Source: an uncultured Lachnospiraceae bacterium
GTDB taxonomy: Bacteria > Bacillota > Clostridia > Lachnospirales > Lachnospiraceae
DNA: 12,655 bases
Direction of reading: 5' to 3'
Assembly: GCA_902473545.1 (NCBI GenBank)
Contig: CABRSG010000039.1
Location: forward strand, 1-12,655
The first letter of the stretch is position 1. Every line of letters begins with the position of its first letter. The notes beneath the pieces are model-generated. The model worked only from the letters and a program-made list of their open reading frames with translations, was not told the DNA's origin and ran no database searches. Shown one piece after another: positions 11,978 to 12,655 of this stretch. Both the position numbers and the translations under genes were made by a program.

Positions 11978-12655
11978 TTAGCCTTGCAGATATTCAATTA
12001 GTTTACTTGCATATTCATTACTATGTTCATGCAAAAATTGTCCATGTCCCATATATTCAATTTCCACATCTGTTAAAGCAGGCAGATATTTTTTTAACAA
12101 GGCAGCGCTTTTCCTTGGATATTGCTCATTTGAACCTCTCCAAAACAGAATAGTTCCCTTGTAATTCTTTATGTTTTCAGGAATATGATATCGATATATA
12201 AATTCGCATGCGTTTTTTATAGTATTTGAGGTAATATTCTGATAAAGCATCTCAATAACACTATTGTTATCTTTTCCCATAACCGCGTCCATCATAAATT
12301 TAGGAATTGCTTTTCCGTTTTGAAGTCTCCTTATCGCTTTACAAAACATATATTCATATGGCTTTGTCAACCAACCCATCTTTGTCAGAAATGCCGCATC
12401 CAAATGCGTCTTCGCAACATTGACATTGCCTCTGCCTATAATCTCAACGGCCATTGTTGCTCCCATAGAAAAACCTGACAAGCAGTATAAATTACCAGAT
12501 AAATTATTTATTATGTATTTTTCTATCTCATTACAGTTTTCCTCAAGGTTGACAAGTTCTACCGTTCGTTCGCTGTGACCGTCCACTTCTGCCAATATTA
12601 CATAGCGCAGCTTGTAGCTGCAATCAAACTTTTTTAGAATCAATCTTAAGCAAAA
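11978..12655 (-). CDS. Alpha/beta hydrolase, 5' end cut by the window
   Basis: 225 residues are visible. The frame is open to the window edge, so the start lies outside; a TTG at 12643 has no ribosome binding site and would miss the family's first strands with the oxyanion HG motif. The nucleophile elbow is SGFSMGATMAVEI, a clear G-x-S-x-G. The probable catalytic histidine is in YMGHGQFLHEHSNEY near the C-terminus. The acid expected after the sixth strand (ILFWRGSNEQYP) is not an obvious Asp; the Glu two residues after GSN could serve. VDGH in the N-terminal part matches the common ELDGH segment of Firmicutes hydrolases of this type. The substrate is unknown. The gene is clearly more AT-rich than the GH27, malic enzyme and kinase genes, which hints at separate acquisition. 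Confidence 0.82.
   Translation of the reverse strand, partial: FCLRLILKKFDCSYKLRYVILAEVDGHSERTVELVNLEENCNEIEKYIINNLSGNLYCLSGFSMGATMAVEIIGRGNVNVAKTHLDAAFLTKMGWLTKPYEYMFCKAIRRLQNGKAIPKFMMDAVMGKDNNSVIEMLYQNITSNTIKNACEFIYRYHIPENIKNYKGTILFWRGSNEQYPRKSAALLKKYLPALTDVEIEYMGHGQFLHEHSNEYASKLIEYLQG

Noticed and set aside
11951..11979. TTGACA at 11951 as a plus-strand promoter into the hydrolase gene
   Set aside because: The -35 is perfect, but the hexamer at the right distance (AATATT) is poor and nothing downstream on the plus strand is coding.

Overview
The window looks like a low-complexity stretch of a Firmicutes chromosome, most likely a gut Lachnospiraceae-type Clostridia. The grounds are strong GGAGG ribosome binding sites, TTG starts, sigma-A promoters with TTGxxx-17-TATAxT spacing, and the protein families present (a VanRS-type two-component system, an XRE regulator with a long helical C-terminus, a GH27 enzyme, tandem Uma2 proteins). 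Most core genes are GC-rich. The left edge and the right-end hydrolase are visibly AT-richer. The taxonomic call is inference from family resemblance only.

Layout. (1) 1-205: frameshifted 3' end of an unknown gene. (2) 209-551: a compact type I toxin-antitoxin locus that the usual gene-length filters would miss. It has a 31-aa hydrophobic peptide (329-424, +), a strong promoter, a structured leader, and a convergent antisense RNA of about 100 nt with its own promoter and terminator. (3) 552-1048: no confident gene, plus a worn promoter relic. (4) 1049-2344: two tandem Uma2 (DUF820, PD-(D/E)XK fold) genes on the minus strand, each behind a copy of the same promoter cassette that also drives the antitoxin RNA. 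(5) 2381-5360: a three-gene minus-strand operon, OmpR-type response regulator > sensor kinase > lipoprotein, each junction a 4-nt ATGA overlap. (6) 5503-7246: malic enzyme > cytidine deaminase operon with its promoter and two tandem terminators. (7) 7282-10053: an MFS transporter and an XRE/helical-repeat regulator, flanked by two copies of a miniature inverted-repeat element (157 and 134 bp) in the same orientation. Each copy has terminal inverted repeats and an apparent 8-bp target-site duplication. The left copy has landed in the 3' end of the XRE gene and replaced its C-terminus. (8) 10274-11662: a monocistronic GH27 alpha-galactosidase-like gene on the plus strand with its terminator. (9) 11663-11977: a gene-free stretch with a terminator for the minus strand. 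(10) 11978-12655: an alpha/beta hydrolase cut by the window edge.

The most interesting items are the complete type I toxin-antitoxin locus, whose toxin mRNA can pair its 5' and 3' ends; the sharing of one promoter cassette between the antitoxin RNA and the Uma2 genes; and the two miniature elements, for which insertion into the XRE gene can be reconstructed base by base. I find no CRISPR array, tRNA, rRNA or recognisable transposase.
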